From: Hyphomicrobiales bacterium
Lineage (GTDB): Bacteria > Pseudomonadota > Alphaproteobacteria > Rhizobiales > Beijerinckiaceae
Assembly: GCA_900473415.1 (NCBI GenBank)
Contig: UCLR01000026.1
Location: forward strand, 62,001-126,000
Length of the DNA: 64,000 nt
Direction: 5' to 3'
Positions within the stretch are counted from its first letter, which is position 1; each line of letters opens with the position of its first letter. The translations under genes were made by a program, and so were the position numbers. Shown here one piece after another: positions 17,084 through 25,332 of this stretch. Under the pieces are notes generated by a model, which was not told where the DNA came from, searched no databases, and saw only the letters and a list, made by a program, of their open reading frames with translations.

Positions 17084-18538
17084 ATGACGAAACGCGCCCT
17101 GCACTGGTTTCGGGATGATTTGCGGCTCGCCGACAATCCTGCCCTCGCCTGCGCCGCAGAATCCGGCGCCCTCGCCTGCCTCTATATTCTCGACGAAGAC
17201 GGCGACCGCCGGCAACTCGGGGGCGCTTCGCGCTGGTGGCTGTCGCGCTCGCTCGACGCGCTTTCGAGGGAATTGTCCAGCAGGGGTGGCAGACTCGATA
17301 TCCTGCGCGGCGATCCGGCGAAGCTTCTGCCGGCCTTCGCCGAATCCACAGGCGTCGCGCGGGTCACCTGGAATCGCCGCTACGACGCAGCCTCGATCAA
17401 GCTCGACACCTGCCTCAAGGAGCGACTTTCCGACGCTGGAATCGAAGTTCGCAGCTTCAACGGCAATCTCCTGAACGAGCCCTGGCAGGTCACGAGCCGG
17501 GCGGGCCGGCCGATGATGGTCTTCACGCCCTATTGGCGCGCAGCCCGCGCGCGTGGCGAGCCGGCTGCGCCATTGGCGGCACCTTCCCGCATCAACGCAT
17601 TCCCGCTGCCCGATTCGATTCGAGACGAAAGCTGCCGGCTGGCCGAACTCGGCCTGGAGCCATCCAAGCCGGATTGGGCTGGCGGCCTGCGCGAAAGCTG
17701 GACGCCGGGCGAAGACGGTGCGCGGGAGCAGCTCGGAGATTTCCTGGGGGGCGGGCTCGGGGGCTATGCCGAGATGCGGGACCGCCCGGGACGCGACTCG
17801 ACGTCGCGGCTCTCGCCGCATCTGCGCTTCGGCGAGATCAGCCCGGGCCAGATTTGGCATGCGCTCGGAACGGCGCGCGAAAGCGGCGAGGCTGCAGGCT
17901 CGGCCACCGATGCCGAGAAATTTCTGTCCGAGCTCGGCTGGCGGGAGTTCTCCTACCATCTCCTCTTCCACAATCCCGATATCGCCACGCGAAACTACGA
18001 CGAACGCTTCGATTCCTTTCCCTGGAAGCCAGATGCCGAAGCACTACGCCGCTGGCAGCGCGGCCAGACCGGCATCCCGCTCGTCGATGCCGGCATGCGC
18101 GAGCTCTGGCAGACCGGCTGGATGCATAACCGCACGCGGATGGTCACCGCCTCTTTCCTGATCAAGCATCTGCTGCAGGACTGGCGCGAGGGTGAGCGCT
18201 GGTTCTGGGACACGCTGGTCGATGCCGACCCCGCCAATAATGCCGCAAGCTGGCAGTGGGTCGCCGGCTCCGGCGCTGACGCCTCACCCTATTTCCGGAT
18301 CTTCAATCCGGTCACGCAAAGCGAGACCCATGATCCGAAAGGCTCCTATATCCGGCAGTGGGTGCCGGAGCTGGCCGGGCTTTCCGAACGCGATATCCAT
18401 CAGCCCTGGAAGGCCTCCGCCTCGGCGCTGCATGAGGCGGGCGTTCGTATCGGCGAGACCTACCCGTCGCCGATCATCGACCTTGCCTTCGGCCGGCAGC
18501 GGGCGCTCGACGCCTTCGCCGAGATCCGGAAGGGCTGA
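17084..18538 (+). CDS. phrB: Deoxyribodipyrimidine photolyase
   Basis: 484 aa. It repairs cyclobutane pyrimidine dimers with light energy using FADH- and an antenna chromophore. The N-terminal photolyase domain begins L-H-W-F-R-D-D-L-R-L-A-D-N-P-A-L. The FAD-binding domain shows S-R-L-S-P-H-L-R-F-G-E-I near residue 245, the W-R-E-F-S-Y-H segment near 285, G-M-R-E-L-W-Q-T-G-W-M-H-N-R-x-R-M near 335, and D-A-D-P-A-N-N-A-A-S-W-Q-W near 385, including the Trp residues of the electron-transfer chain. The length is normal. It is convergent with the SDR gene, 9 bases apart. Confidence 0.95.
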   Translation: MTKRALHWFRDDLRLADNPALACAAESGALACLYILDEDGDRRQLGGASRWWLSRSLDALSRELSSRGGRLDILRGDPAKLLPAFAESTGVARVTWNRRYDAASIKLDTCLKERLSDAGIEVRSFNGNLLNEPWQVTSRAGRPMMVFTPYWRAARARGEPAAPLAAPSRINAFPLPDSIRDESCRLAELGLEPSKPDWAGGLRESWTPGEDGAREQLGDFLGGGLGGYAEMRDRPGRDSTSRLSPHLRFGEISPGQIWHALGTARESGEAAGSATDAEKFLSELGWREFSYHLLFHNPDIATRNYDERFDSFPWKPDAEALRRWQRGQTGIPLVDAGMRELWQTGWMHNRTRMVTASFLIKHLLQDWREGERWFWDTLVDADPANNAASWQWVAGSGADASPYFRIFNPVTQSETHDPKGSYIRQWVPELAGLSERDIHQPWKASASALHEAGVRIGETYPSPIIDLAFGRQRALDAFAEIRKG

Positions 18539-18547
18539 GCGACGGGA

Positions 18548-19345
18548 TCAGTCACTCTTCGCACTGCTGCGCGCAGCCCGTGACATCAGCGCGAAATAAA
18601 CCGGATACGGCAGCAGCCGCAGGAGCTTCATCGGCCAGGCCAGCCGGCGCGGGAAGGCGATCTCGAAGCCGCCGCGCTCGAAGCCATCAACGATGCGTCT
18701 GGCTCCTTCTTCGACCGTCATCAGGAACGGCATTACGAATTGATTCCGCCTTGTCATCGGCGTGTCTACGAAGCCCGGATTGACGATCTGCAGGCGAACA
18801 CCGGCCCGGTCGCAGTCGAATCGCAGCGATTCGCAGAGATGAATGGCGGCGGCCTTGGAGGCGCCATACACCGCGGCACCGGGCAGGCCGCGATAACCGA
18901 CCAGCGAGGCATTCACCGCGAGTTGCCCACGTCTGCGCTGCATCATTCCGGGCAGCGCCGCCGAGAGACCGTTGGCGACGCCCACGAGATTGACCGCGAC
19001 CGCTTCCGAAACGGATTCGCCGCTGACGGCGGCGTCTGCGCGTTTGCGGGGCGCGACTCCGGCGTTCAGGAAGGCGAGCGCAAGCGGGCCGTGGATGGCC
19101 TCGATCGTCTCTACGATCGTCCGCATCGCACGCGCATTGGTCACGTCCCCGGCATGGGCGACGATTCGACCCGGCAACGTGTCGGCTTCGCGCGCCAGAG
19201 CCTCGAGAGCGTCGACCCGCCGGGCCGTAACCGCGACAGTCCAGTCGCGGCGCGCCAGTTCGAGCGCCACTGCTGCGCCGATGCCGGAGCTGGCACCGGT
19301 GACCCAGGCGATGCCGTCCTGCGGTTTCATGCGGCTTGAAGCCAT
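18548..19345 (-). CDS. Short-chain dehydrogenase/reductase
   Basis: 265 aa from the ATG at 19345 (GGAG upstream); ATG 19330 is the other plausible start. The Rossmann motif T-G-A-S-S-G-I-G lies near residue 17, N-A-G near 93 and the catalytic Y-G-A-S-K near 158, so it is a catalytically complete NAD(P)-dependent classical SDR. The C-terminal 35 residues (R-R-L-A-W-P-M-K-L-L-R-L-L-P-Y-P-V-Y-F-A-L) are hydrophobic and basic, as in SDRs that act on membrane lipids or fatty acyl substrates. The substrate cannot be read from sequence. Confidence 0.88.
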   Translation of the reverse strand: MASSRMKPQDGIAWVTGASSGIGAAVALELARRDWTVAVTARRVDALEALAREADTLPGRIVAHAGDVTNARAMRTIVETIEAIHGPLALAFLNAGVAPRKRADAAVSGESVSEAVAVNLVGVANGLSAALPGMMQRRRGQLAVNASLVGYRGLPGAAVYGASKAAAIHLCESLRFDCDRAGVRLQIVNPGFVDTPMTRRNQFVMPFLMTVEEGARRIVDGFERGGFEIAFPRRLAWPMKLLRLLPYPVYFALMSRAARSSAKSD

Positions 19346-19508
19346 GGCAGCTCCGAACGAACGAACTCCATCTAGGCAGGGAAATGCTGCGCCGGAAGCC
19401 ATGCGGCTGTAATCATCCCCACTATCCGGTCAGGCGGGTGGCAAGACGGACGGGATCGGTGCAGTCTCGGGGGCATGCGCTTCGGCGCCCCAACGAGACG
19501 ACGCCACG

Positions 19509-20225
19509 ATGCCGACAGAATTGCTGTTTCGCCAGGATGCCTATCTCCGGGAGACGCCCGCGGCGGTCGAGGCTGTCAACGAGCGCGGCGGAATCATCCT
19601 GGATCGCACCGTCTTCTATGCCACGGGCGGCGGCCAGCCGGGCGATGTCGGGCACCTCGTCCGCGCCGATGGCAGCCTTATCGCCATCGGCACCACGATC
19701 TACGACCCTGAGGACAAGAGCCGGGTGATCCATGTATCGCTCGAAGGACAGCCCCTACCCGCGCCGGGCGAGAACGTCACGGCCGCGCTCGACTGGGAGC
19801 GGCGCCTGAAGCGCATGCGAATCCACACGGCGCTTCATCTGCTCAGCGTCGTGCTGCCTTACCCCGTCACTGGCGGCTCCATCGGCGATGGTGACGGGCG
19901 GCTCGATTTCGACATTCCGGAAGGCGGGCTCGACAAGGCCGAAGTCGCCGAAAAGCTCAACGCGCTGGTCGCGCGCCATGCCGACGTCACCGAGCGCTGG
20001 ATCACCGATGAAGAGCTCGACGCCAACCCGGGGCTCGTCAAGACGATGTCGGTAAAGCCGCCGCGCGGTTCGGGCCGGGTCCGGCTCGTGGCGATCGGCG
20101 ACATCGACCTGCAACCCTGCGGCGGCACCCATGTCCGCAACACGGCTGAGATTGGCCTTGTCGCCGTCACCGATATCGAGAAGAAGGGCAAGCAGAACCG
20201 GCGCGTCCGGATCGCGCTGGCCTGA
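19509..20225 (+). CDS. alaX: AlaX-type alanyl-tRNA editing hydrolase
   Basis: 238 aa. AlaX proteins hydrolyse Ser- or Gly-mischarged tRNA-Ala in trans, like the editing domain of AlaRS. Visible are F-Y-A-T-G-G-G-Q-P-G-D near residue 37 (catalytic loop), the first zinc half-site H-T-A-L-H near residue 106, and the second, C-G-G-T-H, near residue 204. The protein ends after the C-terminal strands of the editing domain and lacks synthetase parts. It is followed 38 bases later by sseA in the same direction, and the two are probably co-transcribed. Confidence 0.92.
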   Translation: MPTELLFRQDAYLRETPAAVEAVNERGGIILDRTVFYATGGGQPGDVGHLVRADGSLIAIGTTIYDPEDKSRVIHVSLEGQPLPAPGENVTAALDWERRLKRMRIHTALHLLSVVLPYPVTGGSIGDGDGRLDFDIPEGGLDKAEVAEKLNALVARHADVTERWITDEELDANPGLVKTMSVKPPRGSGRVRLVAIGDIDLQPCGGTHVRNTAEIGLVAVTDIEKKGKQNRRVRIALA

Positions 20226-20263
20226 GCCTATAGAACACGAGATTCCAGATATTTTCCAAGGAT

Positions 20264-21127
20264 ATGACGATGTCGCGCGAAGATGTTTTCGTTTCCACGC
20301 AATGGCTCGCCGAGCATCTGGACGCGCCGGATGTCGTCGTGGTGGATGCCTCCTGGTACCTCCCGGCGCAGGGTCGCGACGGCGTGGCGGAATATGCCGC
20401 GCGGCGCATTCCGGGCGCGGTCCACTTCAATATCGACGCGATCAAGGACACCGCGTCGCCCCTGCCCCACATGCTGCCGACAGCAGACGAATTCGCGAAG
20501 GCAGTCGGCGCGCTCGGCATCGGCGACGGCATGCGCATCGTCGTCTATGACGGGCTCGGCTTCTTCGCTGCACCGCGCGTGCGCTGGACCTTCAAGATCT
20601 TCGGCGCGCGCGACGTCGTCATCCTCGATGGTGGCTTCCCGAAATGGCTGGCCGAAGGACGCCCGGTCGAGGAGGACGTCCCGCAACGCCCAGAGCCACG
20701 CAGCTTCACCGCGCGGCTCGACAACAGCGCGGTCGCCGATGCGGAGGATGTCGCTCGCGCAGTCGCCTCGAAAAGCATTCAGGTCGTCGATGCCCGCGCT
20801 GCCGACCGTTTCCGCGGCGAGGCGCCGGAGCCGCGGCCGGGCCTGAAGTCTGGCCATATTCCCGGCTCGCTCAACCTCCCCTCCTCGCAGCTCGTGTTGG
20901 ATGGGCGGCTGAAGGGGGAGGATGAGATCGTCAGCCTGTTCCGGGATGCCGGCTTCGACCTCGACAAGCCGTCGATCATGACCTGCGGCTCCGGTGTCTC
21001 GGCGGTGATCCTGTCGACGGCGCTTGAGACCATCGGCAAGCCGGCCAAGGCGATCTATGACGGCTCCTGGTCGGAATGGGGCATGGGCGAGCGGCCTGTG
21101 GCAACCGGTCCGGCCAGCAAGGGCTGA
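20264..21127 (+). CDS. sseA: 3-Mercaptopyruvate sulfurtransferase
   Basis: 287 aa with two rhodanese domains. The first (about residues 8-130) is inactive-type; the second (about 160-280) carries the active loop C-G-S-G-V-S-A near residue 240. Six-residue loops reading C-G-S-G-V-x are typical of mercaptopyruvate sulfurtransferases rather than thiosulfate rhodanese. The enzyme moves sulfur from 3-mercaptopyruvate to cyanide or thiol acceptors. It lies in a run of three same-direction genes, alaX-sseA-cupin, with short gaps. Confidence 0.92.
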   Translation: MTMSREDVFVSTQWLAEHLDAPDVVVVDASWYLPAQGRDGVAEYAARRIPGAVHFNIDAIKDTASPLPHMLPTADEFAKAVGALGIGDGMRIVVYDGLGFFAAPRVRWTFKIFGARDVVILDGGFPKWLAEGRPVEEDVPQRPEPRSFTARLDNSAVADAEDVARAVASKSIQVVDARAADRFRGEAPEPRPGLKSGHIPGSLNLPSSQLVLDGRLKGEDEIVSLFRDAGFDLDKPSIMTCGSGVSAVILSTALETIGKPAKAIYDGSWSEWGMGERPVATGPASKG

Positions 21128-21150
21128 ACCAGGGGGAGAGGGAGAGCGCC

Positions 21151-21663
21151 ATGGGCGACCATTCGCACGACCACGACCGTCCGCATGACCACGATCACGA
21201 GCCGCGCTGGAAGCATGACGGCGTGCGCGTGATCTCAGGGGACAAGCTCGACCCCAACACGGCGCAGACGCCCGGCATGTTCCGGCAGGCCGCGATCAAC
21301 CATGCCCGCGTCGGTGCCCAGAAGATCTGGGCCGGCACGGTCGCAATCGAGCCGAACGCCAAGACCGGGGTGCATCACCATGGCGAGCTCGAAAGCGTGA
21401 TCTATGTGGTGAGCGGCAAGGCGCGCATGCGCTGGGGCGAGCGGCTGGAATTCGTCGCCGAGGCCGGGCCGGGCGACTTCATCTATGTGCCGCCCTTCGT
21501 GCCGCACCAGGAGATCAACGCCGATCCCGACAACCCGCTGCAATGCGTGCTGGTGCGCTCGGACAACGAGGCTGTGGTGGTCAACATCACCGATGTAGAC
21601 CCGGTCGAGCAGCCGGAAGAGGTCTACTGGGTCGACCCGATCCACAAGCACCCGCACGGGTGA
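21151..21663 (+). CDS. Cupin-domain protein with His-rich N-terminus
   Basis: 170 aa from the ATG at 21151, with a strong GGGGGAGAGGG ribosome-binding site. A conserved double-stranded beta-helix carries the metal motif G-V-H-H-H-G-E-L-E-S near residue 70 and P-H-Q-E near 117, as in metal-dependent cupins. The first 17 residues alternate His and Asp (H-S-H-D-H-D-R-P-H-D-H-D-H), a likely metal-binding tail. The substrate is unknown. Linked to sseA by a 23-base gap, it might act in sulfur metabolism, but that is inference from position only. Confidence 0.85.
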   Translation: MGDHSHDHDRPHDHDHEPRWKHDGVRVISGDKLDPNTAQTPGMFRQAAINHARVGAQKIWAGTVAIEPNAKTGVHHHGELESVIYVVSGKARMRWGERLEFVAEAGPGDFIYVPPFVPHQEINADPDNPLQCVLVRSDNEAVVVNITDVDPVEQPEEVYWVDPIHKHPHG

Positions 21664-21691
21664 GGCGGACATTTCGCGACGGGACTGCGCC

Positions 21692-21784
21692 GTCATCCCG
21701 GGCTTGACCCGGGATCCATCATAGGGCGGCGCGTCTTACGATAGATTCCGGATCTGCGCAGATTCGCCGCCTGTCCGGAATGAC
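21692..21784. repeat. GTCATCCCGG palindromic repeat, copy A
   Basis: The element starts GTCATCCCGG and ends CCGGAATGAC, with internal GGATC motifs. It lies between the convergent cupin and trmO genes, so it may also act as a bidirectional terminator. Three similar elements occur in this window. Confidence 0.75.
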
Positions 21785-21804
21785 GGCGTGTTCGGGCGAA
21801 GAGC

Positions 21805-22296
21805 TTAACCCGTCTCGAAATCGCCCGGCTGTGGCGGGGCGATCGGGGTGAAGAGGGTACGGTCGGGCTTGATGTCGAGGAGCGGCGTCTCATCGAGGCA
21901 GTCTAGCCCGCGCACGAGCAACACCGAGCCCTCGCGCCGCACCAGCGTCGCTATCGATGTGCCGATCGGGTTGGGCCTGACCGGGGTGCGCAGCGCGAAG
22001 GTGCCGAAGGTTTCACCGTTGTTCGCCGGGCTCTGGCGCAGGAGGTCGCGGCGCGACTGGTGCAGCCAGTAGAGCACCTCCAGCCGCTCGAAGCGCTCGA
22101 TCCCCTCCAGCGCCTCATGCCAGGGCGCGAAGAGCTCGATGCGGCAGATCGGTCCGTCCGCCCTGCCCTGCCGTGGACAGGTCAGGCGCGAGGTCCAGGG
22201 CGTGCGGATCGTGCCGATGAAGGCGAGGCCGGCATCGGTCGCTTGCGGCGGCGCGACTGAGACTTCCCTGTCGCGGATCTCGTTCTCGCGGACCAT
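21805..22296 (-). CDS. trmO: TrmO/TsaA-family tRNA-methyltransferase-like protein
   Basis: 163 aa. TrmO N6-methylates t6A37 of tRNA-Thr using SAM; related archaeal proteins are known as TsaA/VirR. The family motifs are visible: I-G-T-I-R-T-P-W near residue 28, G-I-E-R-F-E-R-L-E-V-L-Y-W near 65, and F-A-L-R-T-P-V-R-P-N-P-I-G-T-S near 100. It lies 7 bases downstream of the mop gene in the same direction, so it is placed in the molybdenum locus. A Mo-related role has been suggested for some homologues in such settings but is not shown by sequence. Confidence 0.85.
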   Translation of the reverse strand: MVRENEIRDREVSVAPPQATDAGLAFIGTIRTPWTSRLTCPRQGRADGPICRIELFAPWHEALEGIERFERLEVLYWLHQSRRDLLRQSPANNGETFGTFALRTPVRPNPIGTSIATLVRREGSVLLVRGLDCLDETPLLDIKPDRTLFTPIAPPQPGDFETG

Positions 22297-22303
22297 AGCT
22301 GGA

Positions 22304-22510
22304 TCAGTCGACCGCGATCATGACGTCGGAGGCCTTGATCACCGCATAGGCCTCCTGCCCCACAGCAAGCTTGAGATCGTCCACCGCGGTATTGGTGATC
22401 GAGGAGGTCACGACGCCGCCGCCGATGTCGATGCGGATATGGGCCGTGGTCGCCCCCTTGGTGATCTCGACGATTTTGCCCTTGAGCTGGTTGCGCGCGC
22501 TGATCCTCAT
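22304..22510 (-). CDS. mop: Single-domain molbindin (Mop, TOBE)
   Basis: 68 aa from the ATG at 22510, preceded by GGAGAGGGAAAGAG. The whole protein is one TOBE domain (M-R-I-S-A-R-N-Q-L-K-G-K-I-V-E-I, then V-T-S-S-I-T, then V-I-K-A-S-D-V-M-I), the oligomeric molybdate-binding Mop type that stores molybdate in the cytoplasm. It is divergent from modABC, with a 116-base shared promoter region. The same domain normally forms the C-terminus of ModE; here ModE-like DNA-binding and Mop are separate genes. Confidence 0.92.
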   Translation of the reverse strand: MRISARNQLKGKIVEITKGATTAHIRIDIGGGVVTSSITNTAVDDLKLAVGQEAYAVIKASDVMIAVD

Positions 22511-22579
22511 CTCTTTCCCTCTCCTTGGGGCAGCCGGCGACCGGAGGCTCCTTGACTTGGCTCCGGGCACGCGGCAACC

Positions 22580-22606
22580 ATCGCTATATCCAACGATATA
22601 CAACGA
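22580..22606. promoter_or_regulatory. Putative molybdate (ModE) operator
   Basis: TATATC-CAAC-GATATA is a perfect inverted repeat (22585-22600), embedded in CG-CTATAT...ATATACAACG. It lies between the divergent mop and modA starts, 27 bases before modA. ModE-type sites are AT-rich inverted repeats built on TATAT. The position and sequence fit, but binding is inferred. Confidence 0.6.
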
Positions 22607-22626
22607 CAGAGCCAGCGAGGAACAGC

Positions 22627-23430
22627 ATGATCAAGCGACTCACCCTGCTGGGCATGAGCCTCGCCCTTGCCGTGAGCCTTGCCCCCGCCTTCGACGCCGC
22701 CCAGGCACAGACCAAGGAGCTGGTGATCTTTGCCGCCGCGAGCATGAAGAACGCGCTCGACGAGGCCACCGCCAACTGGATCAAGGAAACCGGCAAGCCC
22801 GCGCCGAAGATCTCCTACGCCGCCAGCAACACGCTGGCGAAGCAGATCGAAAACGGCGCGCCCGCCGATCTCTTCGTCTCGGCCGATCTCGACTGGATGG
22901 ACTATGCCGCGAGCAAGAACCTGATCAGGCCGGAGAGCCGCGTCAGCCTGCTCTCCAACCGCATCGTACTGATCGCAGGCAAGGATTCGACCGCCAAGCT
23001 CGACCTCAAGCCCGGCGCCGGCATTGCCGACGCGCTCGGCTCCAGCCGGCTCGCCATGGGCAATGTCGATTCCGTGCCGGCCGGAAAATACGGCAAGGCG
23101 GCGCTGGAGAAGCTCGGCAGCTGGGAGAAGCTCAAGGACAAAGTCGCGCAGGCAGAGAGCGTCCGCGCCGCGTTGCTGCTCGTCTCGCGTGGCGAGGCGC
23201 CGCTCGGCATCGTCTACGCCACCGACGCCGCCGCCGATCCGCAGGTGAAGGTCATCGCGACCTTCCCTGAGAATACGCATCCGCCGATCGTCTATCCCGT
23301 TGCCGTGACCAAGGACTCGGCCAATCCGGACGCGCAGGCCTTCCTGACCTATCTGCGCAGCGCCGGTGCCAAGCCCGTCTTCGAGAAGCAGGGCTTCACG
23401 GTGCTGAACAAGCCCGCGACCTCCTCGTGA
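22627..23430 (+). CDS. modA: Molybdate ABC transporter, periplasmic binding protein
   Basis: 267 aa from the ATG at 22627, with GCGAGGAAC upstream. It has a signal peptide of about 28 residues (L-A-V-S-L-A-P-A-F-D-A-A-Q-A-Q). The ModA pattern follows: I-F-A-A-A-S-M-K-N-A-L near residue 34, Y-A-A-S-N-T-L-A-K-Q-I-E-N-G-A-P-A-D-L-F-V-S-A-D near 60-85, and A-L-L-L-V-S-R-G-E-A-P-L-G-I-V-Y near 185. These are the residues lining the oxyanion site of molybdate/tungstate receptors. It is first in modABC. Confidence 0.96.
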   Translation: MIKRLTLLGMSLALAVSLAPAFDAAQAQTKELVIFAAASMKNALDEATANWIKETGKPAPKISYAASNTLAKQIENGAPADLFVSADLDWMDYAASKNLIRPESRVSLLSNRIVLIAGKDSTAKLDLKPGAGIADALGSSRLAMGNVDSVPAGKYGKAALEKLGSWEKLKDKVAQAESVRAALLLVSRGEAPLGIVYATDAAADPQVKVIATFPENTHPPIVYPVAVTKDSANPDAQAFLTYLRSAGAKPVFEKQGFTVLNKPATSS

Positions 23431-23440
23431 GCCGGCCAGC

Positions 23441-24139
23441 TTGAACCACTGGCTTTCGCCCGAGGAATGGACGGCGGTGAGGCTCAGCCTCATCGTCGCC
23501 ACCACGGCCATGCTCGCGAGCCTGCCGCTCGGGCTCGGCGTCGCGCTGCTGCTGGCGCGCGGGCGCTTCTGGGGCAAGTCGCTGCTCGACGCGCTCGTCC
23601 ATATGCCGCTGATCCTGCCGCCGGTCGTGACGGGCTACCTGCTGTTGATCGGCTTCGGCCGACGCGGGCTGATCGGCCAGTTCCTCTATGACTGGTTCGG
23701 GATCGTGCTCTCTTTCCGCTGGACGGGGGCCGCGCTGGCCTGCGCTGTGATGGGCTTCCCCCTGATGGTCCGCGCCATCCGGCTCTCAATCGAGGCCGTC
23801 GACCGCCGGCTGGAAGACGCCGCCGGCACGCTCGGCGCAAGCCCGCTCTGGGTCTTCCTGGTCGTCACACTGCCGCTCTGCCTGCCTGGCATCCTCGCCG
23901 GCATGATCCTGTGCTTCGCGAAGGCGATGGGCGAGTTCGGCGCGACGATCACCTTCGTCTCCAACATCCCCGGCGAGACGCAGACCCTGCCCTCGGCGAT
24001 CTACACCTTCACCCAGGTGCCGGGGGGCGATGCGGGCGCGATGCGGCTGACACTGATCTCGATCGCGATCTCGGTCACCGCGCTCTTTCTCTCCGAGCTG
24101 ATGGCACGGATGATTGGCCGCCGGATCGCGATCGAATGA
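23441..24139 (+). CDS. modB: Molybdate ABC transporter permease
   Basis: 232 aa. The only plausible start is TTG 23441, 10 bases after the modA stop, since the next in-frame Met lies inside the first membrane segment. It has five or six membrane segments and the permease EAA loop D-A-A-G-T-L-G-A-S-P-L-W-V-F near residues 127-140, followed by K-A-M-G-E-F-G-A-T near 164. It pairs with ModC. Its stop overlaps the modC start (ATGA), a sign of translational coupling. Confidence 0.94.
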   Translation: MNHWLSPEEWTAVRLSLIVATTAMLASLPLGLGVALLLARGRFWGKSLLDALVHMPLILPPVVTGYLLLIGFGRRGLIGQFLYDWFGIVLSFRWTGAALACAVMGFPLMVRAIRLSIEAVDRRLEDAAGTLGASPLWVFLVVTLPLCLPGILAGMILCFAKAMGEFGATITFVSNIPGETQTLPSAIYTFTQVPGGDAGAMRLTLISIAISVTALFLSELMARMIGRRIAIE

Positions 24140-25230
24140 GCGCCGTCCTCGACATCGCCGCCCGCCACCGCCTCGGCGATTTCCTCCTCGACGCGAGGCT
24201 GACTTCCGAGGGGCGGCTGACAGCGCTGTTCGGTGCCTCAGGCTCCGGCAAGACCTCGCTGGTCAATGTCATCGGCGGGCTGATCCGCCCGGAAGCGGGC
24301 CATGTTCGCGTCGAGGGCGAGACGCTGGTCGACACCGAAGGCGGCATCTTCCTGCCGAAGCACCGGCGCCGGATCGGCTATGTCTTCCAGGAAGCGCGGC
24401 TCTTCCCCCATCTCACGGTGCGGCAGAACCTGCTCTTCGGGCACTGGTTCGTGCCCCGCGCCGTTCGCAAGCCGGCCGAGCTCGGCAAGGTGCTGGAGCT
24501 GCTCGGCATCGGCCATCTCCTGCAACGGCGGCCGGGCGCGCTCTCGGGCGGCGAGAAACAGCGCGTCGCCATCGGCCGCGCCCTGCTCGCCGAGCCGCGC
24601 CTGCTCCTGATGGACGAGCCGCTGGCGGCGCTGGACGAGGCGCGCAAGGCGGAGATCCTGCCCTATATCGAGCGGCTGCGGGACGAGACGCGCATCCCTA
24701 TCGTCTATGTCTCGCATGCGCTGGCCGAGGTCGCGCGGCTCGCCACCACCATCGCCATCGTCGAGGACGGGCGCATCGCCGCCTGCGGCCCGGCCGGCGA
24801 CATCCTCTCGCGGCCGGACCTCGCGGCGCGGCCCGGCGCGCCAGAGGCAAGCTCACTGCTCACGGGCGAGGTCGTCGGATTCGACGAGGCCTTCGGGCTC
24901 GCGCAGCTCAGGACACGAGCCGGGCCGCTGACCATCGCGCGCGGTTCGCTCCGAGCCGGACAGAAGCTCAAGCTGCGTGTCCTGGCGAGCGACGTCATGC
25001 TGAGCCTCGAACCACCAGCCGGGATCAGCGCGCTCAACGTGCTGCAGGGCCGGGTCGCCGAGATCGGCGAACGGACCGGCGTCGGCGGCAGCATCGTGCA
25101 TCTGCGCCTCGTCTGCGGCGATGCCCTCGTCGCCGCGCGCCTGACGGCGAAATCGGTCGAGGCGCTCGGCCTCGCGCCGGGCAAGATCGTCCATGCGGTG
25201 ATCAAGAGCGTGTCGGTCGAGACGACCTGA
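24136..25230 (+). CDS. modC: Molybdate ABC transporter ATPase
   Basis: 364 aa. Walker A G-A-S-G-S-G-K-T at residues 33-40, signature L-S-G-G-E-K-Q-R-V near 136, Walker B L-L-L-M-D-E-P near 155 and the switch His in Y-V-S-H-A near 190. The C-terminal 75 residues form a TOBE domain (S-A-L-N-V-L-Q-G-R-V-A-E-I...A-R-L-T-A-K-S-V-E-A-L-G-L), the cytoplasmic molybdate sensor that inhibits transport. Walker A begins earlier than in many ABC proteins because the N-terminal strand is short, as is usual for ModC. Confidence 0.95.
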   Translation: MSAVLDIAARHRLGDFLLDARLTSEGRLTALFGASGSGKTSLVNVIGGLIRPEAGHVRVEGETLVDTEGGIFLPKHRRRIGYVFQEARLFPHLTVRQNLLFGHWFVPRAVRKPAELGKVLELLGIGHLLQRRPGALSGGEKQRVAIGRALLAEPRLLLMDEPLAALDEARKAEILPYIERLRDETRIPIVYVSHALAEVARLATTIAIVEDGRIAACGPAGDILSRPDLAARPGAPEASSLLTGEVVGFDEAFGLAQLRTRAGPLTIARGSLRAGQKLKLRVLASDVMLSLEPPAGISALNVLQGRVAEIGERTGVGGSIVHLRLVCGDALVAARLTAKSVEALGLAPGKIVHAVIKSVSVETT

Positions 25231-25273
25231 TCCATACGCCGGGACGCTCCCTCACAAAGACATGCCGCCGCCC

Positions 25274-25304
25274 TTGACCTTCCCATGATGGGAAGCCCCA
25301 TATG
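25274..25304 (+). promoter_or_regulatory. CueR-type copper-responsive promoter of copA
   Basis: A -35-like TTGACC (25274-25279) is followed by the perfect palindrome CTTCCCAT-G-ATGGGAAG (25279-25295) and a weak -10 (CATATG, 19 bases downstream of the -35). A stretched 19-base spacer with a dyad in it is the hallmark of MerR-family promoters, and CCTTCC...GGAAG is the CueR/HmrR half-site. The copA start lies about 30 bases downstream. Confidence 0.75.
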
Positions 25305-25332
25305 CAAGGCCATCATCCCAGAGGAGACGGCG